Shown here: piece by piece, positions 24,937 to 36,500 of the stretch | How the letters are laid out: each line of letters starts with the position of its first letter | Position numbering within the stretch: the first letter of the stretch is position 1 | From: Lotus japonicus | Lineage: Eukaryota; Streptophyta; Magnoliopsida; Fabales; Fabaceae | Length of the DNA stretch: 64,000 nucleotides | Direction: 5' to 3' | Assembly (NCBI RefSeq): GCF_012489685.1 | Contig: NC_080045.1 | Coordinates: 10,627,648-10,691,647 of the forward strand | Made by a program: the position numbers and the translations under genes | The notes under the pieces: generated by a model | The model's database searches: none | Told to the model about the DNA's origin: nothing | Seen by the model: the letters and a program-made list of their open reading frames with translations, nothing else

Positions 24937-27404
24937 CACTACTACAGAAAATGCCTTTTGTCATGGTTAAAACCGCCCATTCGTCACGGTTTAACCGTGA
25001 CGATAGAAGGCGTGACAATTGCTCAATTGTCACGGTTATAGGCGGAACCGTGACAATTGACTCGCCTGTTATCGCGGTTAGTAAATCGTAACCGTGACAA
25101 TAGGTTCCTTCTATTGTCACGGTTACGTCCTTAACCGTGGCAATAGAGGCCATCTATTGCCACGGTTACGTACTTAACCGTGACAATAGATTCCACCTAT
25201 TGTCACGGTTAAGTACGTAACCGTGGCAATAGGTGGCCTCTATTGCCACAGTTAAGGACGTAACCGTGACAATAGGTCATATTCTGCGAAATAGCTACAG
25301 ATTTTTTGATTTTTTTTCCTGGTCTGTGCATAAATTTTAGTACGTTTATATTGAAAAATAAATTGCATAAAATCACCAACATTCAGATATTCTAGCCAAA
25401 TTACTCAAATATTCCAACATTGAATAAGAAAACAATACTAATTGTTATTGAGAACATACTCTCACAAGGAATTAAACCAAATAGCCCACACTAGCCAGTA
25501 CAGTACACTGTTTGAACCAAATACTCTCAAAAAACATGCAGTACAATTCTTAAGGAAATGAATTTGTATTTCTAGCAAGCAATTAAAAGCAGAAACGACA
25601 GAATGGGTGGTACAGGACACTAAATTGATTTTTTAGATTGTGGGTGCTCAAGAATGATGTTGGTCAAAAATAGAAAAGTTTATTAGACTCCCTATTAACC
25701 TTTCACAAGTTGTAATTATTCAGATCAGATCTCCAGTATGCATTTTATTGGCAACAAGAAGATTCTGCTCGACATCTTGAATTAATATCATGTTAAATAA
25801 CAGCTCATTCAATCATTTCAAATAACAATGTCTAAGAGGTTCAAGATTATAACTAATAAGGCCTACCAACCCTGAAAAGTGATTCCGCAACCACATATTA
25901 AATAGCACATATTTCAAATTCATACAGCGTTGAGACTCATTCAAAAAAAAAAAATAGAGAAAGAGAACAAAAGTCCTACGCAGAACAAGATGCCCGTAAA
26001 CATGAGCTGTTATCTCTTTTGCTCACCGGAGCTTAGCTTTTATGGGTACATATGTTGTCATGAGCTCATATAAATGAGATAACCAAACACAAGGTGACAC
26101 AAATTAAACAATAGACATAGAAGTAAACTACACATGATAAGCCTCCGTTGACCTGGCCTCAATTAGTTCTCTATTTCTATTTGTCAACATGTACTGTACA
26201 CATTTATCTCTTTTGCTCACAGGAACTTAGCTTTTATGTATACATATGCAGCTTAAATTCTGAACCATATGTGATACAAAGCAAGGAAAAACAAATCAAG
26301 CTGAAATGAAGGTAAGGCAAGGAAAAACAAAGCAAAGATGTAAAACAAAATACCTTTTTGACAAATTGATACAACAAATCAACCAAGTAACTTTGCCTAT
26401 GACTATGAGCTCCAGCCGTGGCACTTGCTCCTCTGCAATTTTCCGATTCCCAAGCAGGATACACTGATTGCAATTCTAATCCTTCAAAATAAATAAGAGT
26501 AATTAAAATTAGGCAAATACACAAGCAAAAAAGAAAAGAACAAGTGGGAATTTACAATGAAAATAGCAATACAGTTACACAAAAAAAATCAGCACTCAAA
26601 GAAGGTGCAGGACAGCAATTCATAATAAATCATCAAGACCAGGCCAAGCAATTCAGGTCAGATAACATCATAAACTTTTCAAACATGTTCTTTTTTTATG
26701 GGTAAGAAAAATTGGATTAATATGGAGTACTAGGGGTACTCCATCCCAAAGAATACAAACCAAAAGACATCCGCTAATCATGTGAAGTGAATCAATTAGG
26801 CTAATCATCTGATTATTAAACTAACTAGAACTGACTGTATGTTACTGATTGAGTTGGTGATGCACTGGTGCGGCATCCGCTAACTAAACTAGCTGTAATG
26901 ATATGTGGAAGGAATGCAGAGATTATTGAACTGAATTGCTGATGAATTATAATTTATAAGCCAATGTTCTATTCATCAACAATGCTACAACCTACCCTAA
27001 CCCATTTCAAAATGTGTCTGGAGTCTCAGCAAGACTTCCGAATGCTTGATTTTTTTAGGTTAAATAGTTCCTATAGTTTACTTGATTTGGATTTGGTCCT
27101 CCAAGCTGTTTTCCCCCCTAATATTGGTCTCTTAGGGTGTGTTTGGGAGTCTTTAGGGGAAGGGAGGGGTGGCTGAGGGGAAGGAGGGGTGGCTGAGTCT
27201 TTTGGGAGTCTTTAGTTTGGGAGTCTTTATGCAATAGAACATGTTGCATAATGGAAACCTGGATGATTTAACAATTCTTATAACCCATCACCAAACTACA
27301 TGCTACATTTATAGAGAGAACAGACACCAACTTATGATCATCTCTCTCTCTCTCTCACACACACACAAACACAAAATTCCTTTGTTCCAAGATGAATCAC
27401 TTAC

Positions 27405-27482
27405 ATCATCATCATTGAGTTTACATGTCTCACTGAAGTACTTGCCCATGCAAACACCACAATTGATGCAGCTCTGCTCAAC
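27405..27482 (-). pseudogene. Captured CHY/RING zinc-finger exon inside the CACTA element
   Basis: The minus strand reads VEQSCINCGVCMGKYF then SETCKLNDDD, one exon of the plant CHY zinc-finger/RING E3 ligase family (RZPF34/CHYR1 type). It is bounded by a CCAG acceptor and a GTAAGT donor, so it is a piece of genomic DNA and not a cDNA. By my count 65 of 78 bases match the exon at 48100-48177 in this window, and flanking intron sequence (TTTCTTGTGCT upstream) is also shared. One zinc-binding Cys is replaced by Ser (FSETC versus FCGTC), and no other exon of the gene was found in the element. Confidence 0.85.
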
Positions 27483-28213
27483 CTGGTAGTAGCAAAAATG
27501 AGCACAAGAAAGAATCAGGTTCAAAAGATTCTAAATGATGCAATGATACCACAATACACACCAAGCCACAAATTGGACAAATACTTACCATAAAATCTAG
27601 TTTTTTTTCTTCTCCTTTTTAACTTGAAGCCAACAATTTCTCTAATCTTTATGACTTGCAAAAAGAAAAAGGTTCAGATATTGTTAAGACATACATTGTA
27701 AACCATGTTAAACTTCAATTTCTCTAAAGATCCATGTGGTGCTTGGCAAGAGATCAAGAATTGATAAAGCATATGCTGACAACAAACTATAACTATGAAA
27801 GAACATAAACTACATTAGTCTGGCAGATTCATGCCAAGTTGCTAATGAATCATTGTCAACCCAAAACCAATGCTGACCTGTAAATATTTCAATGTCTGCT
27901 CCAAGCTCTAACTCCGATTTTCCCTTCAGTTGTAGGTAGATGAGTCAAAAAGTTAGAACTGACAAAATAATGTTGACAAAATAACCAAACATGCAATGAA
28001 TTTGACAAAAATCAAAAGTGCATTTACCATTAGGAAGCAGCTTTTGCATTATGACACCCTTTCTTCAATTCTGCAACTCTTTTCACACAAGCAGCCTTGG
28101 ATTTCCAGAATTCCTTTTAGAATCGTCGCTTCTCTTCTCCCAGATCATGTTGTCCACCCTGTGTTGCACAATGAAGGCTGCATCGCTTCCCACTGTCCAG
28201 GTTTCCACACGGG

Positions 28214-28500
28214 ATGCTTCGTCATCTGCTTCTTCAAACTTCAACGTCCTCTTCGCTCCACTCCGTCTTCTCCTTCTCCGCCACCGCCGCCATGTCGTTC
28301 CCCTCACCTTTGTGGTGCTCGGATTTCGCGAACCTGACGGCAGTGCGGAGCAACGACGAGTTCCTCGATCTGCGGGTTCTGGATCGCCGCTGCAGGGGAG
28401 GCTTCAGGTCGTCGTCGACGGCAGGGGCATGTTCATCGGGGAAGGGGATGATGAGGACGCGGACGTCGCCGCCGGCGAGGGAGAGGTAGAGCTAGCCAAA
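28214..28500. other. GC-rich segment of unknown origin inside the CACTA element
   Basis: This stretch is much richer in GC than the rest of the element and is open in several frames on both strands (for example a Ser/Pro-rich minus-strand frame and a + strand frame from 28018 to 28515). It looks like captured first-exon sequence of a plant gene, but I recognise no domain. Confidence 0.4.
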
Positions 28501-28800
28501 GGGTTAGGGATTTGAAGGGTTACGATCGGAGGAAGAAGAGAGCGAGAGGGTTTAGGAAAAATTCTGAAAAAAAATTGTAGAGTAAAGTTCTCTATTGTCA
28601 CGGTCCATAAAAAAATTAATAAAATATTGTTACCTATTACCACGGTTCCTTTTATAACCGTGGTAATTGCTCTATTATCACGGTTCCGCCTATAACCGTG
28701 ACAATAGAGGCGTGACAAAATGTCATTTCTGTAGTAGTGTTGCAGGATCTTGTTGCACTCAACTCTTATGGAGCTAACATCAATTGGAGGATTACAATTG

Positions 28801-29957
28801 GAAATGTAAATTTTATATTTCAATTATCTTTCCAAATAAATTTTCCACGAAGAAAATAATTTCCAACCATGCATCACGAAATTCATCAAGAATAATATGC
28901 TCATGCAATATTATTCCTAAAATCAAAATACACTCAAGTCAACCAACAAGTGAACACAACACAAAAGTCAACATTCAACTATTATTATTAGTTTCATAAA
29001 ATAATAATATCAATAAATAATAATTAAATATTAAAATATAGGGTCTTTCACATCCGAACCGATCACTTTGATTTTGTCATTTCATCATTCAATCGATTTT
29101 ATTTTTATTCTTTAAAATGCAAACCAATCTGATACAATTTTCATCGGTTTGGATTTCAGTTTGTCAAAGACGTTGTAAATATGAAAATCAATGAAGAAAC
29201 ATAAAATAACTGAACTCATATAACTTCACATTAAAAGCTTAAATAATGAGAGTTTGAAATTAAAAAGTAAATATAATCACTAAAAGTCTCCAACTAATTA
29301 CCATATTCACCATTCTTGGCTTAGTAAAAAATAATGATTTTCTCAATTTTGGATCCGCTCGGTTTCTGGTATGATTGGATTTCGGGGTTTTTAGATCACT
29401 TTTCGATTTTTATTGGAATGTATTGGTTATGAACACCCCTAATGTTATGTTAGGATACAAGAACTCAGCCAACAATCCAAAATCCAACAACCCAAAACCC
29501 AACCAAAACCTATAAACTCACAAAACCCACCAGCAAGAAATGCATATTACAACCCAAAAAAACAAACAACTCCAAGAACGAAGGATCCAAACAAGCACTA
29601 AACAACCACAGAAAGAAGGACCCTATCAGTGACTAAGATCCAAACAAGCACTAAACAACCACAGAAAGAAGGACCCTATCAGTGACTAAGATGCAGCGAT
29701 GAGATCAACCAAATTAAAAAAGTTATTATATGATTTATTATTTTTTAAAAGCAATTCATTTTTCATTTATGTTTTTTGTTTGATACACAAATTTTCATCT
29801 ATTATGAAATGATACATTTTTTTTATTGAAAATATAATAACATACATTAAATTATTTAAAGTTTAAAATAAACATTCAAATAAATAGTATTAATTAGTTA
29901 TCTTTGTGATGTACCATATAAATAAATAGTATTAGAAATAAAAATATTTCTCACCCA
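28801..29957. other. Intergenic AT-rich DNA
   Basis: No gene recognised. Contains the perfect 53-bp tandem duplication listed separately and AT-rich low-complexity DNA. Confidence 0.5.
29584..29689. repeat. Perfect 53-bp tandem duplication
   Basis: Copies 29584-29636 and 29637-29689 are identical, starting GATCCAAACAAGCACTAAAC. Identity indicates a recent slippage or unequal exchange event; an assembly artefact is also possible. Confidence 0.9.
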
Positions 29958-29966
29958 AAAATTAAA

Positions 29967-31376
29967 GGCTTAATTGTATTTTTGCTCCCTCATCTTTCAT
30001 CATTGTGCGAAATCTCTCCCTCATGTTTAAAATGAGCAGATTCTCTCCCTCATGTATTAAGTTGTTAAATTTTGCTCCTTCCGTTAGTCAGCCGTCTGAA
30101 AGCTAACGGCGGTTGCTATTTTCACCTCTCCTTTTACTATATGCACCACCCACACTAAATTAAAAAATATATATTTTATTTTTTTCCATAAAAAAAATAT
30201 TTTTTATTTTTAAATTTATATATTCAATGTCATCTTCTTCTCTGCCCCAACCATGAACCACCACCGCCACCCAAAACGCCACCGCCAAGCCTAGGAAATT
30301 CACATCAAACAACCCAGAAAATTCTTTATTGTTGCAGAACCCCAAACCCATCATTTTCTTCTCCCCACTCCTCCTTCAACCCATGACCATCACCATGCCA
30401 CTTTCTCTTCATCCATTTTAATTATAGCACCACTACATCCAAGTCCATCTCAATTTCTGCTATAGCACCACACCGCCACCCAAAACGCCACCGCCACCCA
30501 CAACGCCACCGCCCTCAATCCCAGCCTAGCCAAACCCAGGAAAGTCCATCAAATAACCCAGAAAACCCTCCATCATTCCTTCTTCTCCATCACCAAGAAA
30601 AGAGGGAAATTAGAGAGTGACCTGCACGCCCTAAGTGTTGACGTCGAGATGATCAGCGATGAGGAAACGAAAGCGAGAGGAGCCAAGGTTGGTGCCCGAC
30701 CCGATAACCCAGTTCGATGGGAACCCGGAGACCTTCCAGGCGACGTAGGTGAGCACATCGACGGAGTTGGAAATGATGATGAGGACAGAGTCCTGGGAGT
30801 AACGGACTCGCCGGCGATCTGGCGAGCTCCGGCAGTGACGATGATGAGATCGGAGCCGGCGGTGACAGAGGCGTTGATCCGGGTGCGAGGGAGGAAGCCA
30901 GCGGCGTGCTGGAGGTCGAGCATCTCGCCATGGAGCTTGTCAGGCTTGTTGTCGACGATGGAGAGCTCGTCGGTGAGGTCTTGGGTGAGGAAGGTCTGGC
31001 GATTGCCATGCTGACGTTGCCGGCGCCGATGACAGAGATCTTGGTATGGCGTTTGATGGGGAGGGAGGGTCGGCGTAGGTGATGGGCTTGAAGAAGGCTT
31101 CGGTTAGGGGCAGAGAAGATGAGTGGATGGGTTTTTTTTTACATTGAATATATAAATTTAAAAACAAATTATATATTTTTTAATTTAGTGTAAGTGGTGC
31201 ATATAGTAAAATGAGAGGTGAAAATAGCAACCGCAGTTAGCTTTCAGACGGCTGACTAACGGAAGGAGCAAAATTTAACAACTTAATACATGAGGGAGGG
31301 AATCTGCTCATTTTAAACATGGGGGAGAGACTTCGCACAACGATGAAAGATGAGGGAGCAAAAGTGCAATTAAGCC
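29967..31376. mobile_element. Pack-MULE, 1410 bp, with 9-bp TSD, carrying lactate dehydrogenase sequence
   Basis: Inverted ends start GGCTTAATTG and continue for about 240 bp with few mismatches. The flanks are a perfect 9-bp duplication AAAATTAAA (29958-29966, 31377-31385). No transposase. Between the TIRs lies a GC-rich minus-strand block (30618-31056) homologous to plant L-lactate dehydrogenase, plus an A/C-rich segment with repeated 'accaccgccacccaaaacgcc' type sequence (30250-30530). It meets the definition of a Pack-MULE. Confidence 0.93.
30618..31056 (-). pseudogene. L-lactate dehydrogenase gene fragment captured by Pack-MULE
   Basis: The minus strand shows, in order, the start of the Rossmann fold (KISVIGAGNVSMAIA), then in another frame [58 protein letters not shown], and in a third frame [39 protein letters not shown] and [13 protein letters not shown] followed by a stop. 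This is the NAD-binding half of cytosolic plant LDH. At least two frame changes, loss of about 20 residues between 'GES' and 'RYS' (near 30803), replacement of one Gly in the GxGNVG motif, and absence of the C-terminal half make it non-functional. Whether it is transcribed cannot be seen. Confidence 0.9.
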
Positions 31377-31385
31377 AAAATTAAA

Positions 31386-32604
31386 TATTTCTTTGTTTCT
31401 CCTAAGTATTTTTTTATAGGTAAATATTAGTTGTAAGTAATGTTAGTAAATTAGTTCCTCCTCAAGGTTTAAACCTTAGACCCTTCACCCTTCATCCCAC
31501 CCAACCCTTATGTCCTCTAACTCTTATCACTTGAGCTAACCCTTGAGGACTTGTTTCTTCTAAGTAATTTGATTTAGTTAAAGAAACTAAATAGATTGAG
31601 TTGTAATGTTCTTTTATAAGTATAAAATTATTTTGTAGCCCCATTAGGACTGAACGAGATTGAGTAATTTTTTTTTTGAAAACTGCATGCATTATATTAA
31701 ACTGAAACGGGCATAGAAACCACGATGTTTGTTTGTTAAGAGATTGAGTAATAATGAGGTGCTGGTTTGAACCTATTGTCACCCAAACTGCATGCATTTT
31801 TATATAATTCATTGCTTACCCAAAAAAAAAAACCCACCATTGTTTTTTTAAATTGTCAGCCACCATTATTATAACAAAACAAACTTGATTTGATTTCTAA
31901 AATAGAAGAAAGAGAAAAAAATGAAAGGCATGTGTAGTTATGTTCCATTACCAAAAGAAGTAAAGAAAATGTTGCCGTTATTGACGGCAACTTTCTCTCA
32001 TTGGGTGAAATGACCAAAATTTGCCTGAGAAATCTTTGCCCCTAATTTCTGAAACATCTGGAATTCGATTCTGGCTTTGCTGAAACAACCAACTATCATA
32101 TGTTGTTTCCCTTTGTCTATCATCATCATCATCATTAGGCTTGTATTCTGATTCATCAAATTGGTGCAGGTTCATTTTCTAATAGCTTTCTTGTTTTGTT
32201 GTGTTGGTATGTAGAATAAAGGACATATGACTTACATGTTAAATGCAAAAAAGTTGTGCAATTTAGTGTAAGATTAGTGGTAATATAATGACAGAAAGGG
32301 GGAAAAGTGAATGAAATAGACAAGAAAATCAAATTATTCTTGTATTATTACGCATTTGATGTAAAACATATCATATTATTTAGCTTTTCAAACATAAAAA
32401 AGATAAGCATGGTGTAAAGCTTTCAGATAATGTTAATATTCCGAATTTCTGACTACATGGATCATAAGTGATGTTTAATGTTTTGTTAGCATTAAAGAAT
32501 CAAAAGGGGTTATTGAATGTTTTGTGAAAAAAAAAATCAAATTTGTGAAATCAGTAGAAAATTTATAAAGTTCTTCTCTCATTACATTTTCATTCCGCCA
32601 GAAG
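31386..32604. other. Intergenic DNA with SINE and LINE tails upstream of AGD14-like gene
   Basis: Holds a minus-strand SINE-like element (listed separately), a T-run at about 31668 followed by 'gaaaactgcatgcatt' that may be the poly(A) end of a small minus-strand retroelement, and the probable promoter/5' leader of the AGD14-like gene. The tail near 31760 also has a B-box-like GGTTTGAACC. No other gene seen. Confidence 0.45.
31445..31558 (-). mobile_element. tRNA-derived SINE head, minus strand
   Basis: On the minus strand: GGGTTAGCTCAAGTGATAAG (A box; the 'TAGCTCAGTGG' of a tRNA) and, downstream, a B-box-like GGTTTAAACC. This arrangement is typical of plant tRNA-related SINEs of the Au type. 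A cloverleaf does not form convincingly, so it is not a tRNA gene. Element ends were not resolved. Confidence 0.5.
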
Positions 32605-33504
32605 ATGGGACATCATAAGAAAGAAGATGAAAAGACTGAAAAAGTAATTCGAGGACTTCTAAAACTTCCCGAAAATCGAAGATGCATCAACTGTAACATC
32701 CTGGTATAAAGTTACTTTTTAGCAATTTCTTTAGCCTAATTTTTTTTTGTCAAGAATTCACAACATTCCAAAAGGCTTGTTTGGCATTTCAGTATTTCTT
32801 CTATATTTCGCAGGCTTATCACTGCTTATTTCTTCCAATCTTGCTTATTGACTATTTATTTGAATTAGGGACCGCAATATGTCTGTACCACATTCTCGAC
32901 ATTTGTTTGCACAAATTGCAGTGGGATACAGTAAGCATGGAATTCATTCATTTTTTGAGTAATGTTTTTTTGTTTAGAAGAGAACCCCAACGAAATGCAA
33001 GAAACAACAAATTGCTTTGTTTTTCATTTATCATGTTTTAAATTTTAGTGGGTTTACAGTTCATACAATATAACATTGTTGTTTTTTTATTACAAATTGA
33101 AGCCCGTAATGGACTGATATACATATATATATTAATATTTATTTTATCTCATTTTTTACTCCATTTAATTGTGCAAGCTTTCTGATCCTTGTGTGAATTA
33201 GTAATTTGTTGTTGCTTACTAAGTTATATGAATTACAGTCGAGAGTTTACCCATAGAGTCAAATCTATTTCAATGGCTAAATTTACTCCGGAAGAAGTTA
33301 CAGCTCTTCAAGCAGGTGGTAATGAGGTGTGCATTATAATTCTTCAATTATATAGGCTTAAGTACATTTTCGGTCCCTATAATTTCAAAAATGCGTGATT
33401 TTGGTTCATGCAACTTCAATCACTCGAATTACGTCTCTACTTTTAAAATTAAATAAATTTGGACTAGACGTTAACTTTTCATCTAATAGCTATTAGAAAA
33501 TAAA

Positions 33505-33545
<41 letters not shown>

Positions 33546-36500
33546 ATGTATCATGTGAGAAAGGTGTTCTTATGTGAGAACATGAGAATAAATCATGACC
33601 GTTAGATCTAATCATGAACGGTCCAGATTAAAACATTAAGTCATGTGAGTTTTTAAGAAAGTCACATGACTTTTTTAAGTGATCATGTGAGCATTAAATT
33701 GTTTTAATTTGGACTGTTCATAACATGATCTAACGGTCATGATTTATTCTCATGTTCTCACATGAGAACACCTTTATCACATGATACATCATCTATATAT
33801 ATATATCACAATTTTTGACATGATAAGACCATAAAAGTAATTCATGTAATGTTAATTATTGGATGTTAATTTAAAAACAGAAGGACTTAATTAGAACATA
33901 ATAACCACTTGTTATTTAGTAAGAAATGTCTAACATTAGTCCATGAACAGAGAGCAAAGCATATTTACTTAAAAGAGTGGGATTCTTTACGCCATTCTTA
34001 CCCTGATTCGTGGTAATTTTGCATATCTTGTTTATTCTATTCATAGAAATAGACTATACTGCATATAGTTTTCTAATTCAATTTTTTTCTTCCAGTAATA
34101 TACACAAACTTCGAGATTTTATCAAGCATGTCTATGTGGACAGAAAATTTACCGGTGAAAGGAATTATTGCACTCTTCCTAGAGTTAGATTGGTAACTAC
34201 TATTCACACAACTTTTTTTATCGCATATGAGTTAATAATAAAAGATGACTAATTAAAAGAATTTTGAAACCTCTGCAATTGAGTTTCGTTAGAGCTCACT
34301 TTTGCACAATCACAAGCCCTTGATTTTTGCAATCAATGACTATGATTAATCAACATACAAAATAACTTCTTAAATTAAAAAGTTAATGATGATTTATTAG
34401 CCCTATAGGCTGCAAAGAATCTAAATTAAATTTAAAGTTCTTTTTGTTGGTTTGATTTTGTAAACAGAATGACAAGGAGGATTCATATGAAAGTAGAAAG
34501 AAAAGTTTATTTCGTTTAGATTTCAAAAGTTCGCATTCAAGTCCTGGTGCAAGAAGTGATGACTTGAGTTTCAGATATTTATATGATGAAAGCAAGAGTC
34601 CTAAATATGCACAAAAGTATTCAAGGCGTGGAGGTTTAAGCAAAAGTCCTATAAAATTTGAGGTTGTTGATGATAGGCTCAAAGATGATGAATTCAGAAA
34701 TCGTAGGCTATCAAATCTACAATCAAAGCTAAGAGCCCTTTCACTTGATAGTCAGAAGAATGTTGAAAGATCCCAACCACGCCCTGTGAGTAATATAATG
34801 GGAGAAAATTCTCCTTCTCCACAAGTAGGTGAATGAATTGTTTTCTTAAATACAACCATGTTAGCTTTTTCTAGATTTATGTTTTTGCATCGAGTCATAA
34901 CTTTTTGAGGGTTAATTTGGTTAATATTTCATTCTCATACTTAAATATGTTGCATTATTTAAAGATGTGTTTATGGTTTATGTATTTAAGTAGGTTTTTT
35001 TTAAGGAGAATAATATATATTAGAAATTTGATAGCATCATGAGAATAACCCTCTCATGGGAAGGTAAAACCCTCCTCACGCAATTTGAAAGTAGGCTTGT
35101 TAAAAGTGGACGGTGATTTATTAGCTCACCTAACTTTGTGAGCTAAAGGGGCTAACCAAAGTCTAACTAGCTTGTCAGCCAACTCACTTTATTTCAATTA
35201 AAAGTTTTATTTTCTATTAAAAAAAGAACTGAAATGTTTTTCTACTAATAAAACATCATTTCTTATATATTTTGTTATGATAAAATTGAAATTTTGATTT
35301 TTTCCACATATATTTTCTAGTTACTAGTACTTTTTCATTTTTTATGAATTTTATGAATTATTTTCTTTATATTAAAGTGAGCCAGCTCATCTAACCAACC
35401 AGTTCGTGGTGGATTGAGTCGAGCTATGATTTTAAAGGCTCACTACAAAAGTGACCTAGCTCAACTTAGCTCAAGTTTTGTTCAACCAGCGATCATACTC
35501 ACTTTCAGATAAGTAGCACATGCAGTTTCAAGAAATACAAAAGGGTTGGTGCAAGCATGAAGTCCCATAACAATGTGAACCCATCCCCCAAATTTTGAGG
35601 TTAAATTAGTGCACATAATCTCTAAGTCTTCTATATTCAAAAATGTATTTACGTCTATCCGAATAAATTAACATAGAAATTAGTTCTTCTATAATTTCCA
35701 TCATGCTTACTTTGACATTGTGCATCTATTATAGTCATTTGGTTTTTTTTCAGGATGTGGAAACAAGCTTCTTTTTAAAATGATAGTAATGAGTTCTTAA
35801 AATTTTCTATGATGCCTGCCATTTAGGATATTATATTGTGGTTCTATTAATTTATCAATTATTATCTAAACTAAATCTTTGATGAACTTTAATCGAAATA
35901 GGTCACACCTTCTGCTGGCACTGGTTCTGAAGAGAAAAATTCATCTGAGAAAGTAATTAATAATACAGAAAGCACTATTGATTTGTGTTCCAAGTCTCAA
36001 GCTTCTGAAGATGCTACTGGAGTTGAAACTGAAACACCACGTATGTCACAGGAAAGTGGGAATAATTGGGCCTCATTTGAAGCTTCTAAAGAGGACAATG
36101 CTCCTAAAACTCCAAACACCAACACTACCCTGAAATCACCTACAATAGAAGCAAGACCTGAACCAAAATTCACAAATCCTTTAGACCTATTACTTTTTGA
36201 ATTAACACCAACCACTACCACGGAGATAGAACAATCATCTAATGCAACCCCAACACAAGCTGAGACACATGATGCACAAGACTCCATTGAAGAAGTTTCA
36301 CATGCTCATACACCATCAAGTATGCAATATCTTCCTTCTGCATCAGTAGATTCTAGCCTTATGACACAACCTACAAGTGCACCAGCCGAAGTTGTTGTAG
36401 ATAAACATAATCTGGTGAGATATGAAACATAGATTTGTTTACATAAATTGTTGAAATGTCAATATCACTGTTGACTTCTTCAGCCAAATACTGCTTATAC

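Larger units (their letters stand above)
24937..28739. mobile_element. CACTA transposon, 3803 bp, TTG target duplication, carries host DNA
   Basis: Ends are CACTACTACAGAAAATG and its inverse (28723-28739), flanked by the 3-bp duplication TTG (24934-24936, 28740-28742). Subterminal zones (24960-25290 and about 28590-28720) hold many copies of ATTGTCACGGTT or its inverse, as expected for transposase binding sites of CACTA elements. No transposase is present, so it is non-autonomous. The interior carries a captured CHY zinc-finger exon (27405-27482, minus strand), a GC-rich segment (28214-28500), and a direct repeat of about 45 bp (26010-26055 and 26204-26250). Confidence 0.92.

Noticed and set aside
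27131..27240. Repeated 'gggtggctgag' and 'gggagtcttta' as a satellite
   Set aside because: Only two or three short copies; local slippage is enough to explain it.
30649..31014. Plus-strand open frame of 121 codons in the Pack-MULE
   Set aside because: It is antisense to the GC-rich LDH fragment; opposite-strand openness is expected in GC-rich exons.
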